Source of the DNA: Podospora pseudoanserina
Lineage: Eukaryota; Ascomycota; Sordariomycetes; Sordariales; Podosporaceae
Reading direction: 5' to 3'
Length of the DNA: 64,000 bases
Assembly (NCBI RefSeq): GCF_035222485.1
Contig: NC_085920.1
Location: forward strand, 2,294,001 to 2,358,000
Both the position numbers and the translations under genes were made by a program. Below, one piece after another: positions 10,174-20,841 of this stretch (position 1 is the stretch's first letter; every line of letters starts with the position of its first letter). The notes beneath the pieces are model-generated. The model had not been told where the DNA came from and did no database searches. It saw only the letters and a program-made list of their open reading frames with translations.

Positions 10174-11900
10174 ATGGCGTCCCGGAGACTTGCTCTGAAC
10201 CTCGCCCAGGGCCTGCGTGGCCGCTCTGGAGGTCTTTCTGTCCCCGTCAGACGAGGCCTTGCGACACCTCACTCGCCCGCCCTCAAGACCCAGACGACGA
10301 CACTCAAGAATGGCCTGACTGTGAGCTTCACCCCGGCCCTCCCGTCCGCCCGTCCACAGCCTGGCCGCCATGACGTCGTGCCAATTGGTCCTTCCTGAGC
10401 TTGCTACAGCTTCATATACTGACTGCAACTCTTTCCCACCCCGCAGGTCGCAACCCAGTACTCTCCCTATGCGCAGACCTCGACGGTCGGCATGTGGATC
10501 GATGCCGGCTCCCGCGCCGAGACCGACGAGACCAACGGCACTGCCCACTTCCTCGAGCACTTGGCCTTCAAGGTACGGTAATCCGGGCTCGCCCTCTGCC
10601 GTTCCCGGCTAACATGAATACACTTGGGTAGGGCACATCGAAGCGGACTCAGCAGCAGTTGGAGCTTGAAATTGAGAACATGGGCGCCCACCTCAACGCA
10701 TATACCTCGGTTTGTTGCCGTCTATTCTATTCCGGATACCTTCGTAGAAGCTAATTCTCGAGTGTAGCGCGAGAACACCGTCTACTTCGCCAGGGCCCTG
10801 AACGAGGACGTTCCTCAGTGCGTCGATATCCTACAGGACATTCTCCAAAACTCTAAGCTTGAGGAGTCGGCTATTGAGCGGGAACGTGATGTCATTCTCC
10901 GTGAGTCGGAGGAGGTTGAGAAGCAGTTGGAGGAAGTTGTTTTCGATCACCTGCACGCCACCGCTTACCAGCAACAACCCCTCGGCCGCACCATCCTCGG
11001 CCCCCGCGAGAACATCCGTGACATCACCAGGACCGAGCTTACCAACTACATCAAGAACAACTACACTGCCGACCGCATGGTTCTTGTCGGAGCTGGTGGT
11101 GTTCCCCACGAGCAGCTCGTCGAGATGGCTGACAAGTACTTTGCTGGCCTCCCCTCCAAGAGCCCCGAGTCCGCCGCCTACCTCCTGTCCAAGAAGAAGG
11201 CCGATTTCATCGGCTCCGATGTCAGAATCCGCGACGACACTATCCCCACTGCCAACATCGCCATTGCCGTTGAGGGCGTCAGCTGGAACGACCCCGACTA
11301 CTTCACTGCCCTCGTCACCCAGGCTATTGTCGGCAACTATGACAAGGCTCTTGGCAACGCTCCTCACCAGGGCAGCAAGCTCAGCGGCATCGTTCACAAG
11401 AATGATCTTGCCACCAGCTACATGAGCTTCTCCACCAGCTATAGCGACACTGGGTACGGACCGTTTTGCTATGTTGTGTGTGAAGGTTGACTTGATACTA
11501 ATACGTCTCTAGTCTCTGGGGCATCTACATGGTCACCGACAATCTCGCCAACGTCGATGATCTTGTTCACTTCTCCCTCCGCGAGTGGACCCGCCTCTGC
11601 GGCAGCGTCACCCCCGCCGAGGTTGAGCGCGCCAAGGCCCAGCTCAAGGCCTCCATCCTCCTGTCCCTCGACGGCACCAGCGCCGTTGCCGAGGATATTG
11701 GTCGGCAAATCGTCAACACTGGCCGCCGCATGAGCCCCGGCGAGATCGAGCGCGTTATTGATGCCATCACGGAGAAGGACGTCATGGAGTTTGCCAACAA
11801 GAAGATCTGGGATCAGGACATTGCCATCAGCGCCGTCGGTAGCATCGAGGGTCTGTTTGACTACGCCAGAATCAGAGCCGACATGAGCAGAAACTTTTAG
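10174..11900 (+). CDS. MAS1: Mitochondrial processing peptidase beta subunit (also complex III core I in related fungi)
   Basis: Five exons, 10174-10320, 10447-10572, 10632-10709, 10768-11453 and 11513-11900, join to 474 aa, the usual MPP-beta length. The M16 zinc-protease motif HFLEH (residues 83-87) followed by LAFKGT is intact, which separates this catalytic subunit from MPP-alpha and from inactive core proteins. [14 protein letters not shown] and the [15 protein letters not shown]-like region (here [15 protein letters not shown]) follow as in the family. The N-terminus [17 protein letters not shown] is a mitochondrial presequence. The enzyme removes presequences of imported proteins in the matrix. 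In Neurospora the same polypeptide also serves as core I of cytochrome bc1; whether it does here is inference. An AATAAA at 11935-11940 is a possible polyadenylation signal. Confidence 0.96.
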
Positions 11901-14900
11901 ACAGCCCCCTTGAGTTGAAAAAAGAGAGCAAGTAAATAAATCTGATGGGGAGTACGAAGAGCAGATGGTGTTTTTTTTGCTTCTCCGACAGTCTTGAAAG
12001 GGGCGTGTCTGTGTGATGAGTGTGGTGTTTGTACAACGGGGACGCCGGCGGATTAAAAAAATCACAGTGTATTATAATTCGGTGGTTTGTCTGTTTCAAG
12101 CTAGTCCGCCAAAAGGAAGAGAAGGAAAATGGCAAGGGGAGGGGTGAATGGGTGAAAGGGAAGGGGAAGAGACCTATGAATTGTACTGTAGAGAGAGGGG
12201 TTCTGGGTAGACATAGAGCCAATCGACGCTGCTTCTTTGCTTAAGCCTGACCATCTTGCTGAATGAAAACGTGGGGGTTTGGTGAGGGAGTCCAGATGAT
12301 GGTGTGTTTGATGGATGTGTAGGGCACTTGTTTGTGAGTGGTGGGGTGGGTTATCTGATGGAGGTGAGGTCGATAGGGGTAAGGTGGTGGTGGTTGTTGT
12401 TTGTGTATCCTGGGTGATCATACCTGGTGGTTGTGTCTTTTTTTGGTAAGGGAAGTCGAGATGGTTGTTGGCTGATGGCTGGGTAGTTGGACGAAGTTTT
12501 GGGTGAGTTGGGGGTTCCATCGTTTGTCTGCAAACTTTGTGAATGTGAGAGGGTGACCAGTTTGGGGTTGAAAGTGAGGTATGATATGGAGAGATGGAAA
12601 AGATTCTATGTACGTGCGATGGTGTGGCGGATTCCACATTCCAATATTTGTTGCGTAGTTGTGGTCTTGTGTCGGAGAGAGATAGTTTTTCTGATGGAAA
12701 CGGTTCTGGTGATGAGAATATGGGCTTGTTTAGCTGGGCGACTAGGTACGTGGGATGATGGCGACGGCTAGGGTTCTCTTGTGTTATGTTGGAGACTATA
12801 ACGGATAGGCCAACCTCAAGGTGGCGGATGAGATTGAACGCCCATAAAGTTGCTGAACTACTGTGGTATATCCCCCTGATAGGTAATGCAGGTGAGCTCA
12901 CCCATATACCCACCTATCGATAATGTATCTTGAGACACAAACACTCTATAAAAGGTTCCTCAACACTCCCGCCTACGTACACCTATACAACATGCTCTCA
13001 AATCTTGAGGCCGAAAGGGAATGTAAAGGAGATGTGTTTATGGTCTTCATATCTCGTGCGAAATATGCGCGTTACAACTCTGCTCCCTAAGATACGCGGT
13101 AGGTGCCCTTTATGAACACTTGATACCTAATCATATCACATACCAGTGGCGTTAAAAGAATATCAAGAAATGGGCTTGATCGATTCCTCATGAAACGTTC
13201 ATCCAATTTCCTTGTTTCCAATGCCAGGTACCAACTCCACTAAGCCCTGACTGGCTGACATGATACTACACTTCTCGAGTTGATGAATGAATCACCATCG
13301 ATGAGCTCAGCATAACCATCGTTGTCGGGATCGCTCATAACCCTGACGAGCGAGGCAAAAAAAAGTCCTGAACCATGTCCCCGTGAAAACGAGAAGAGCC
13401 ATATGGATTAGTAAACTTTGGTGATGATGAGGTGATAAGGCCCAGGCCGAACTCGGTGTTGAGCGAAAGGCAAGGTGGCAGTGTAGTAGCAATGTAGATA
13501 GACATTGGAAGATCATCTTGGATGTGGGTGGGATGCTAACGGCCATGAGAGCGGCACGTGCATCTGAATGTACCTACCGACCTGCACGGCGGGAGCAGGC
13601 GGAGGGTAGCAGAGCTATCGAATGGTGGTGTGATCTGAGATGTATAGGTCTTTTGCTTTTACGGTCCCTGATAGTCATACTATGTATATAAGGTTTAGTT
13701 CTGTGAAGGCAGTTACACAAAGTCCCAGCCAGTTTAATGATATACCGCCTGTTTAGACAGCCGCCGTAAAGCTCAAGTGCGACCTAGGTATGTGTGATTG
13801 ATTCGCTTCTTGTGCTCCGTTTCACCGTCTCATTAACGGCCGTGGTCAACCACGCGGCCGGGTACAACGAGTGCAACTTCAACCGATTGACTCCACGGTT
13901 GTGCAAGTTTCAAAAGGTTCGCTGTTTCGACAAGCCGAGAAATTGCCTTGCTGTTCTCGGCTTGACGGAGGTGACGTCGGTGCCGGCTTGCTCGGGATCG
14001 GGTGTCGTATCCAGCAACAAAGAAAACTACACACACGCGTCCCTGCATCACTTCGCCCCGTCACTACTACAAGGCTGATGGGGGCGGTGAAAAAAGCTGG
14101 TGAAAAAGCCGGAAGCTTTCCAGGTTGTTGGTGGTAGCTTGTGGTCCGCTGGTAGGGCTTCACTTCTCCGTCCCTAGTCTTGGAGTTTGACAAATTCTTG
14201 AATCCTTGTCGCTCCCACAGACATTTCGGGGTTTGGAGGGGTTCTTTGATGCTGACGTTATGCCCCGCAGCTCGACGTGACACTCCGGTCTCGTACATAT
14301 ATCACCCGCAGACGTGTTCGGGCTGTATGTAGGTAAAACGGTAAAAACACGACTTGGCTGCTTGACGCGTATTATCGATACTGTGCTTGTTGTTATTGTT
14401 TCTGCACCCTGGAAGTATTCACCACTCACACAAGGGACAGGAGAGGTGGTGGCAGTGGTCGAGGGCCACGGCTAGAGACCGGGCAGCCGCAGCTGGCCTT
14501 GCCACCTCATCCTGGTGAGGCGTTCATCTTGAGACATAGTGGGGATAAATAGTATCCATTTCTAGGAAATTCCTACAAAAAAATGCTATAAAAGAGCAAT
14601 AGTTGGAATCATCATGATGAATAAGATAAAAGATTCATGAAATGACATCGATTTTGCACTCCCTGCATCATTGCCAAGCCGTCCATGACAGATCAAGTCA
14701 GCAGGGATCAGACGATCGGCTTTGCAGATAGAAAAGTGGATCCGGCTTGGCAGATAACGAAGCTGTGGAGACCCCACCTCTCCGCCTTTCTATCGAAGCC
14801 CAAGCGTGCCGCCAACGATCTCGGAAGACGCCTTTGAGAATAAAAGATCGATTACTGTACGATACTGACAGATATGGACACGGAAATGCCGCGGTTCATC

Positions 14901-16467
14901 CGACCATGCGGACGGCCATCTCCCACGCGAGCTTCCCGTTACTGGCCCGCCCAAGGGAAAATATATTGCTGCCCGTTCTTGGCTGCCAAATTGGCCGCGG
15001 CCACCTCTCTCAAGACCAAGAGACCAAGACCAACTGTCCAAACCAAGAATTCGTCGCGGCTGCCATTGGCGCTACCTGACTGGGCGGGTGGCTTTTCTCA
15101 GGCGCGCCGATCGAGTGCCCGTATCGAGGGCTTTGCCCATGATCATGCAGCGCAGCGTCGGCCCTTGGCTTGTCTTTCTGCTTGCAGCATAGATAGAAAC
15201 AACTCTACTCGCTGGAAAGGAGCAGCAGTTGCGTCGTCAGCAAGACTTGGTGATGCCGCTGTCCAATGCGACAGCTAACTTGGCTGATAATATTGCAGGG
15301 AGCAATACCTCGATATCACGCCACATCTTAACCGGGCGCCCCGGCACCTAACAGTTAGTGTCCTTCGAGAACGCTTACTGCTGTTATAACCGCCGAAGAA
15401 TGGGCTCTGGATCAACGATTCAACGCACACACGCCGGCAGGGGGCGACAGTTCAATTCCGACTTTCATGATTCAGCGCAATTTGGGCTTCTCAGACTTTT
15501 CGAGGAGAGGGCGTGAATTGCCCGATAGTCCTTCATAAGAGAATGGCCACCACCAGATGTACCAGATAAAGGACGCAGCCGTCCTGCCGAGGCGTGGGTG
15601 ATGAGGGCGTCTCAGACGAACAAAGCGAAGGGGTCAAATGGTAGAGGCGGGAAGCAAAGCCGTAATTCGAATAACCGGGAAAAGGTCTAGAGCAGGTGGT
15701 ATTTTCAAAAGTGAGGGATTGGAGCTGAACCAGTCTGCAAAGTTTCACTTGGAAATCCTCCGTACCTTAATCGTCCATGGATGTCAGATTGTGCCATGCT
15801 CGGATCAAACCTGTGAATCGTGAGTTGTCTTCTTCTGTTTCTTCTGTACTGGCCCACAAACCTGAATTCTGTGGAATCAAAACGGCGAAAAAAGGTTGCT
15901 CCCGCATTCAGCGGATGACCAAGTTCCAGCTTCTTTTTCACCAACTCTTGTGAACCTGGAACCCGACGGCACCCCTGCCCTCCCCGCCGAAGGACCCGAC
16001 CCACTTGGGATTAGCTTGCTGTGTCTACCATTAAGCACAGCCCTCCCGCCCCCCTCTCCTGCCTCAAACAGCGAGACATCCCCCCAACCCCAGCGCCCAT
16101 CTCTCGCCTCGACTCCGCTTCCATCCTTTAACATAGCGGTTCGCTCCAACCAACCCTTCCCTTCCTCTTCCACCCCGATTGCCATTAACCGTATCCCTTC
16201 TCCACTCATCCGCACGCAGCACACAGTGTTCGCCGGCCCTTTGAGGGAGTTCACCTTCGACGCAGCTCGAGCCGACTTCTGCTTCCGACCGCGAATGAAG
16301 CAGAACCGTTGTATCCTCGAGGGGTAATCTGTCGACCACAACACGGGTGCATCTGCTCGCCGCCAGCAATCTGCGATGCTGATGGCCGTCGTGCACCCTT
16401 GAAGTTCACCACAGCGCCACTGAGCCTTCACCTTCATATCATCTCGTCTCGTCCCGTCTCTCCCAAG
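11901..16467. other. 4.6-kb region without a recognisable gene
   Basis: No coding region with domain-level or codon-level support was seen. The region from about 12000 to 12900 is G/T-rich on the plus strand (GGTGGTTG type), so the minus strand has a long but low-complexity open frame that I do not accept. From 15900 to 16467 the sequence is Pro/Ser-codon-rich on the plus strand and probably forms the long 5' leader of the RING-H2 gene. The rest (13000-15800) shows nothing I can name. Confidence 0.5.
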
Positions 16468-18054
16468 ATGGCCTTCATTGATTCTGCCTTGGTGTTGCAA
16501 GGCGTTCGGATAGTTGCCAGACAAGCAACCGAGACCGTGGTATCGACCGCATTGTCATCAACAATCAACCCATCGCCCACCACGGACATCACCAACTCAC
16601 CAACGGACTCGCCCACCGTCCAACCCTCTTTGACCTCTCTCACATCATCGACCTCACCCGAAGCGACTCCGAGTCCGTCTCCGCAGCCATCGCCGGGAGG
16701 TAATAATTCCTCGCCGTTGCTGTTTTTTGTAGCGCTGGGCTTTGGTGTCGTCTTCACCAATCTCTGGTAAGCAGGAGAGAAAGGCGATGAGAAATATTTG
16801 AACATGGGTGTCTAACAAAGAGGCAGGATTATCGTTGGGGTCAAGTACTGCTTCAGATACAATGCCCGTAACCGTCAAATGCGGATGAATGAAGATGGCG
16901 AACCAATCAACATGGAGAACATGCCTCGCCCGCATCGTCGTCGGCGCGAAAAGAAATTGATGACCATCGATGAGGTCAACGAAAAATTTCCGATGCTCAA
17001 GTACAAGACGTGGGTTGCAAGCCGAGCGCAGGAAGGACTACCTACCCGCGGCGGTGTTTCAAGCCCCAGTCGCCCAAACAGTGTCCGCGATGCCGAAGGT
17101 GTGATTTCCGAGCTTCCTAATAAGGAGCGCATGTCTACCGAGGAGCGACCAACAACGAGCGCAACCGCACCAGCAGCAGAAGCGACAGCGAAAAACGAAA
17201 CGGCCGCAACTCCCGAGTCAACGACGGCGGCTGCCCAGACCGAGAAGCCCGGAAAACATGCTTCAAAGGAAAGCACCTCGAGTTCGATAGGTGGGCCTCA
17301 GCCAAGGATATCCACGGATAGGGAACGGGGTGGGGGCAATGATGGAGCTCGGGATGCTGATGCCGGAACTCTCCATAAAGCGTCGACCCAAGGCGCACAT
17401 GATGACGATGAGGAAGATGATGAGCACATTGATGCTGCCATCCCACCCGAATGCATGGGGACCTCGGGAGACACGTGTGCTATTTGCATCGACACTCTCG
17501 AAGACGACGATGACGTGCGCGGCTTGACTTGTGGCCATGCTTTCCACGCTGTTTGCTTGGACCCGTGGCTCACGAGCAGGAGGGCATGCTGCCCATTGTG
17601 CAAGGCTGATTATTACACTCCTAAGCCACGACCTCCAGGCGCCGAGGGTCCCGACGGGGCCACGGTGATCGCCATCAGCCTCGTTGATTCGCGCTCGAAC
17701 CGGATGAACATGCCCAATCGGCCACGGCGCACCTTCTTTGGTCTTCTGGGCTCTGACAACCGGAGCGAGAGAGAAATGTATGCCAGCAACAGACATAGGC
17801 ATGATAACCGAACACGATCCTCCCGTGCTCGCGATAACAGGCGAGGGAACAGGACTCGTGCGCCAGCGAGTCCTGCTCCAGTGTCGGAGAGCCAGGCTAG
17901 CAGCGGCGGTTGGTTCTCCAACATGAGAACAGCTATTTCGAGACTTCCAAGAGGGCGGCAGCAAAACACCGACAGCCAGACTACCCCACCAGCATCGGGG
18001 GCCAACCCGGCTGTGACACCATCCCAGCTTGAAGCTGGAGTACAGAGATCATGA
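16468..18054 (+). CDS. Membrane-anchored RING-H2 protein (probable E3 ubiquitin ligase)
   Basis: Two exons, 16468-16766 and 16827-18054, join to 508 aa. Residues 1-80 are Ser/Thr/Pro-rich and probably luminal. One membrane segment (SPLLFFVALGFGVVFTNLW, then IIVGVKYCF) spans about residues 82-109. After a charged linker, a RING-H2 finger lies at about 317-359: CAIC, then TCGHAFHAVC, then CCPLC, with the His pair in the H2 arrangement. The architecture is that of ATL-type and related fungal RING-H2 membrane ligases, which ubiquitinate proteins at endomembranes. The tail is Arg-rich. The substrate is unknown. The ATG context (CCCAAGATGG) is favourable, and the intron has a TCTAAC branch site. 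Confidence 0.88.
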
Positions 18055-19170
18055 TCTTCAGCCCATCTTGGAGGGGAGGGGAGCTGTGTGCTCATGACAT
18101 CGCTGTTCCCCGCATCTATTGATACCCGTATTTCCCACCATGTACATGTCATTTTCTGATGCCGTCATAACGACTGCTTGGGAGTCACAATTCGCCCATT
18201 TCACCAGCCTCTAAAAGTTCCAGTACAGGTGACTCGTTATTGGATTCTTGCAATTTATCTCGCAAGCACTTGCGTCTGATAAAGTGGCGGTAATCCCTGA
18301 GGCATCAAGAGAAAAATTAGCCGGTAACGAAGTGGGCGACGCAGACTCAGGCATTTGAGCGCCAGGAAGAGGGTAGAAGAGAAGAGCAGGAGAGCGTTGA
18401 GCACTAATCTGCTGGCTGGGATATTGGCTGTTGTACCTTTCAATTAGTCTGTTTTTCTTCTTTCTCTCGATCTGGCTTTCACTGTCGGTTTGTTTATTAT
18501 GGGATGTTTGTTTGCGGGTTGCGTCCCCCTTGTTTTCCTCCCCACATTTGGATTTGCATAGCACCCCTCACCATATTTGGCTTTTTTGTTTCGAAGGACA
18601 ACGCGATAGGAGGCTACACTTGACACACACGACTCACAACTCTCTACCACAAGGGAAGAAAGGGATAAGCATGGAGTTTACTTAGGATTTGGTTTTGTAT
18701 TTTTTTGCTCATGGGTTGGGAAGGGAATGTAAGCTGGATGGGATGGGATGGGATGGGATGGGGGTGGCGGTTACAACGTGTATATGTTCGCGAAATGGGG
18801 AGGGGGGTTGCTGAAAGGACTTTTTGGAGGGCTTGCCATGTAGTGGAATTTGAACCAGATGAAGCACACGCGAACAAGAATGGTTCAGCTGTTGTTGATG
18901 TGATCATTGTGTGGTGTCTATTGCTATGCTCGCTGTGGATCGTCCAGTATATATACCATCTGAAATTGAAGGCCAGAAAAGACCTTCTGGGCTGCTGCTC
19001 AACTTGAAGCTACTTCCAGTGATATGCTTCAAACCATCTTTCATATAGCTATCCATCATCAATGTATGGTGGTGTCGTGGCCCACGTTGGAAATAAAAAA
19101 CGCTAACCGCCATATCCCTTTCATCTTCCTCAACCTGCCTTCCGTCAAAGTTGTCTCTCTCTAAAAGCGA
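18055..19170. other. Convergent intergenic region between RING-H2 gene and GPALPP gene
   Basis: No gene seen. It contains a GGATG pentamer repeated five times (18736-18760). Otherwise it is mixed 3' flanking sequence. Confidence 0.5.
18736..18760. repeat. (GGATG)5 short tandem repeat
   Basis: Five perfect head-to-tail copies of GGATG followed by a G-run. It is too short to be telomeric and is a simple microsatellite in the convergent intergenic space. Confidence 0.9.
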
Positions 19171-20265
19171 TCAGAGGTAACTCCCCTTCTGAAACCTCCC
19201 CCCAAAATTCGCCGCCTTGTTCAACAACTCCCTCTTCTGCTTCCCGCTCACCACCCCACCAACCTTCATGTCCTTCTCCCAGCTAAAAGCCCTCTTGCTC
19301 GGGTCATCTTCTTCCTCATCTTCCTTCCCACTCCCACTCTTTGCCTTTCTTTCAGCCTTCCTAGCCTGGTGCTGCTCCACCAGACTCTTACCCCTCGTTT
19401 GCTCGGTATAAGACTTGATTCTGGCTTCATCCTCCGCCGTCCGTTTTGACGGCCCGGCTGATGGACCGATGGGTTGTTGAGGGGTGTTGGATGGGTCGTC
19501 TCTACCTAGCACGGCATTGGCGAGGCGACGACGCTTTTCCTCAGGGGCCTCGGTCCATATTGAGGATACCCCGGAGGAAGACTTGGATTCTGTGACGGCG
19601 CGGGGGCCCGTGTTGAATTTGCGGGCTTTAAGCTTGGTTGGGTCTGGGGCGCGGTAAGAGGTTTCTGTTGGAGGGGCTATCATCCAGGAGTCGCGTTTAG
19701 GGGCCGCTTCTGGTTCCGTGTAGGCAGATAGGGAGGAACCCTGGGGGGTTGGGCGGGAGGGGACGGAGTCGGGGAGGGCGGGGCAGTAGTCGTCGTCTGA
19801 GTCCGAGTCGGAATCGGGGTTGGTGGTTGGGCGAGTTGAGAGGGGTGCTGGGGGAGGAGCGGGGCCGAGGACTCGACGGGGTGGAGGGGATGGTTTTGAT
19901 GAGGGTGGGAGGGCTGGGCCTGGGGAGTCGGAATCGGAGTCGTCGAGGGTGATCTCGTCGTTGTTTGTTGGTGGGAGGGTTGGTCCTACTGGTGAACGGG
20001 AGGGACCGATGGATGGCTTTGCGACAGCGGGATTGAGCGGATTTGATGGATTTTCTGATGGGGGGAGTGACGGTCCTATTGATGGCTTTGTGGGAGGTGG
20101 TGCGCCGGGACCAAACCCATCGTCGGAGTCGTCATCTAGGGGTATTTCATCATCGTTGTCACGTCGCGAGACTTTGGGTGGAGGAGATGCTAGGAGGCCG
20201 TCGTCTTCTGGTATGCGCTTGCGCTTTTGAAGATGTGGTGGTAACTGGGGTCCAATGGAAGACAT
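19171..20265 (-). CDS. GPALPP-motif / DUF3752 protein
   Basis: A single-exon gene of 364 aa on the minus strand. The N-terminal half carries repeated G-P-x-L/A-P-P motifs (IGPQLPPHL, IGPSLPPS, VGPTLPPT, PGPALPPS, LGPAPPPA) separated by acidic stretches. The C-terminal half is the DUF3752 region: DSWMIAPP near the middle, then SIWTEAPEEKRRRLANAVLG, and finally DPSKRAFSWEKDMKVGG and GGRFQKGSYL. This is the layout of human GPALPP1 and its fungal homologues. The function is poorly known, and a nuclear, possibly spliceosome-linked, role is only suggested by homologues. The start was set at MSSIGPQ because the GPALPP motif follows immediately. The gene is divergent from VPS8. Confidence 0.85.
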   Translation of the reverse strand: MSSIGPQLPPHLQKRKRIPEDDGLLASPPPKVSRRDNDDEIPLDDDSDDGFGPGAPPPTKPSIGPSLPPSENPSNPLNPAVAKPSIGPSRSPVGPTLPPTNNDEITLDDSDSDSPGPALPPSSKPSPPPRRVLGPAPPPAPLSTRPTTNPDSDSDSDDDYCPALPDSVPSRPTPQGSSLSAYTEPEAAPKRDSWMIAPPTETSYRAPDPTKLKARKFNTGPRAVTESKSSSGVSSIWTEAPEEKRRRLANAVLGRDDPSNTPQQPIGPSAGPSKRTAEDEARIKSYTEQTRGKSLVEQHQARKAERKAKSGSGKEDEEEDDPSKRAFSWEKDMKVGGVVSGKQKRELLNKAANFGGRFQKGSYL

Positions 20266-20841
20266 GATGACAGTCTCATATGACTGTTGACGAGTGAGTT
20301 CTTTGTTTGTGATGGGGTCCAATGCCTGGTTGAAGTTGAGAATAAGTTCGCGACAGGCAGGGGGATGATGCAAATGGTTCCAGTTGGGGTACTGCTGCTA
20401 GCTTATCGATAAGGCTGACAGCACCACTAATTCAGGTGGCTGAGCTCGAGCAAGGATGTTGAACATGGGGGGTCTCTGGGAGGCCCGGGGAGCTGGGCTG
20501 CACGCGCAATTGCTCCACGACTTCCAAGGTTCCCAGCTCCCGTCGAATGCGCCAACCTTCCGAGGGGCCGCATCTCTTGATTCGCATGTACAGAATAGAG
20601 GGGGACTGAGGATTGAGACTGCTTCTTCCAAATGTACAAACTTTTCAAACTTCTGTCCTCAGCCCTAGAATTCTTTGCGCTGCCCCGCAGGCAACGAGGC
20701 GTCGTCCCGCCAAGCTTCCATACCCTGATCGAATCTACCCAAGGAAGCGAGTGATAGCCTTTCAGCGTCGAGTACATACTTTTGCGCGACATACACATTT
20801 ACGAGTCTTTGCGGAGCAATGCATTCAGCAGCCAGTGCCAG
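20266..20841. promoter_or_regulatory. Divergent promoter region between GPALPP gene and VPS8
   Basis: These 576 bases lie between two divergent starts, so both promoters must sit here. No specific element stands out. Confidence 0.6.

Noticed and set aside
12101-12913. 270-aa open frame on the minus strand, Thr/His/Pro-rich
   Set aside because: Low complexity from a G/T-rich plus strand, no domain, and no convincing codon pattern.
13794-14078. 94-aa frame resembling a small secreted Cys-containing protein
   Set aside because: Starts at GTG, with no in-frame ATG giving the signal-like region, and no homologue recognised.
15877-16524. 215-aa minus-strand and 143-aa plus-strand open frames upstream of the RING-H2 gene
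   Set aside because: Overlap each other and the probable 5' leader; no family resemblance.
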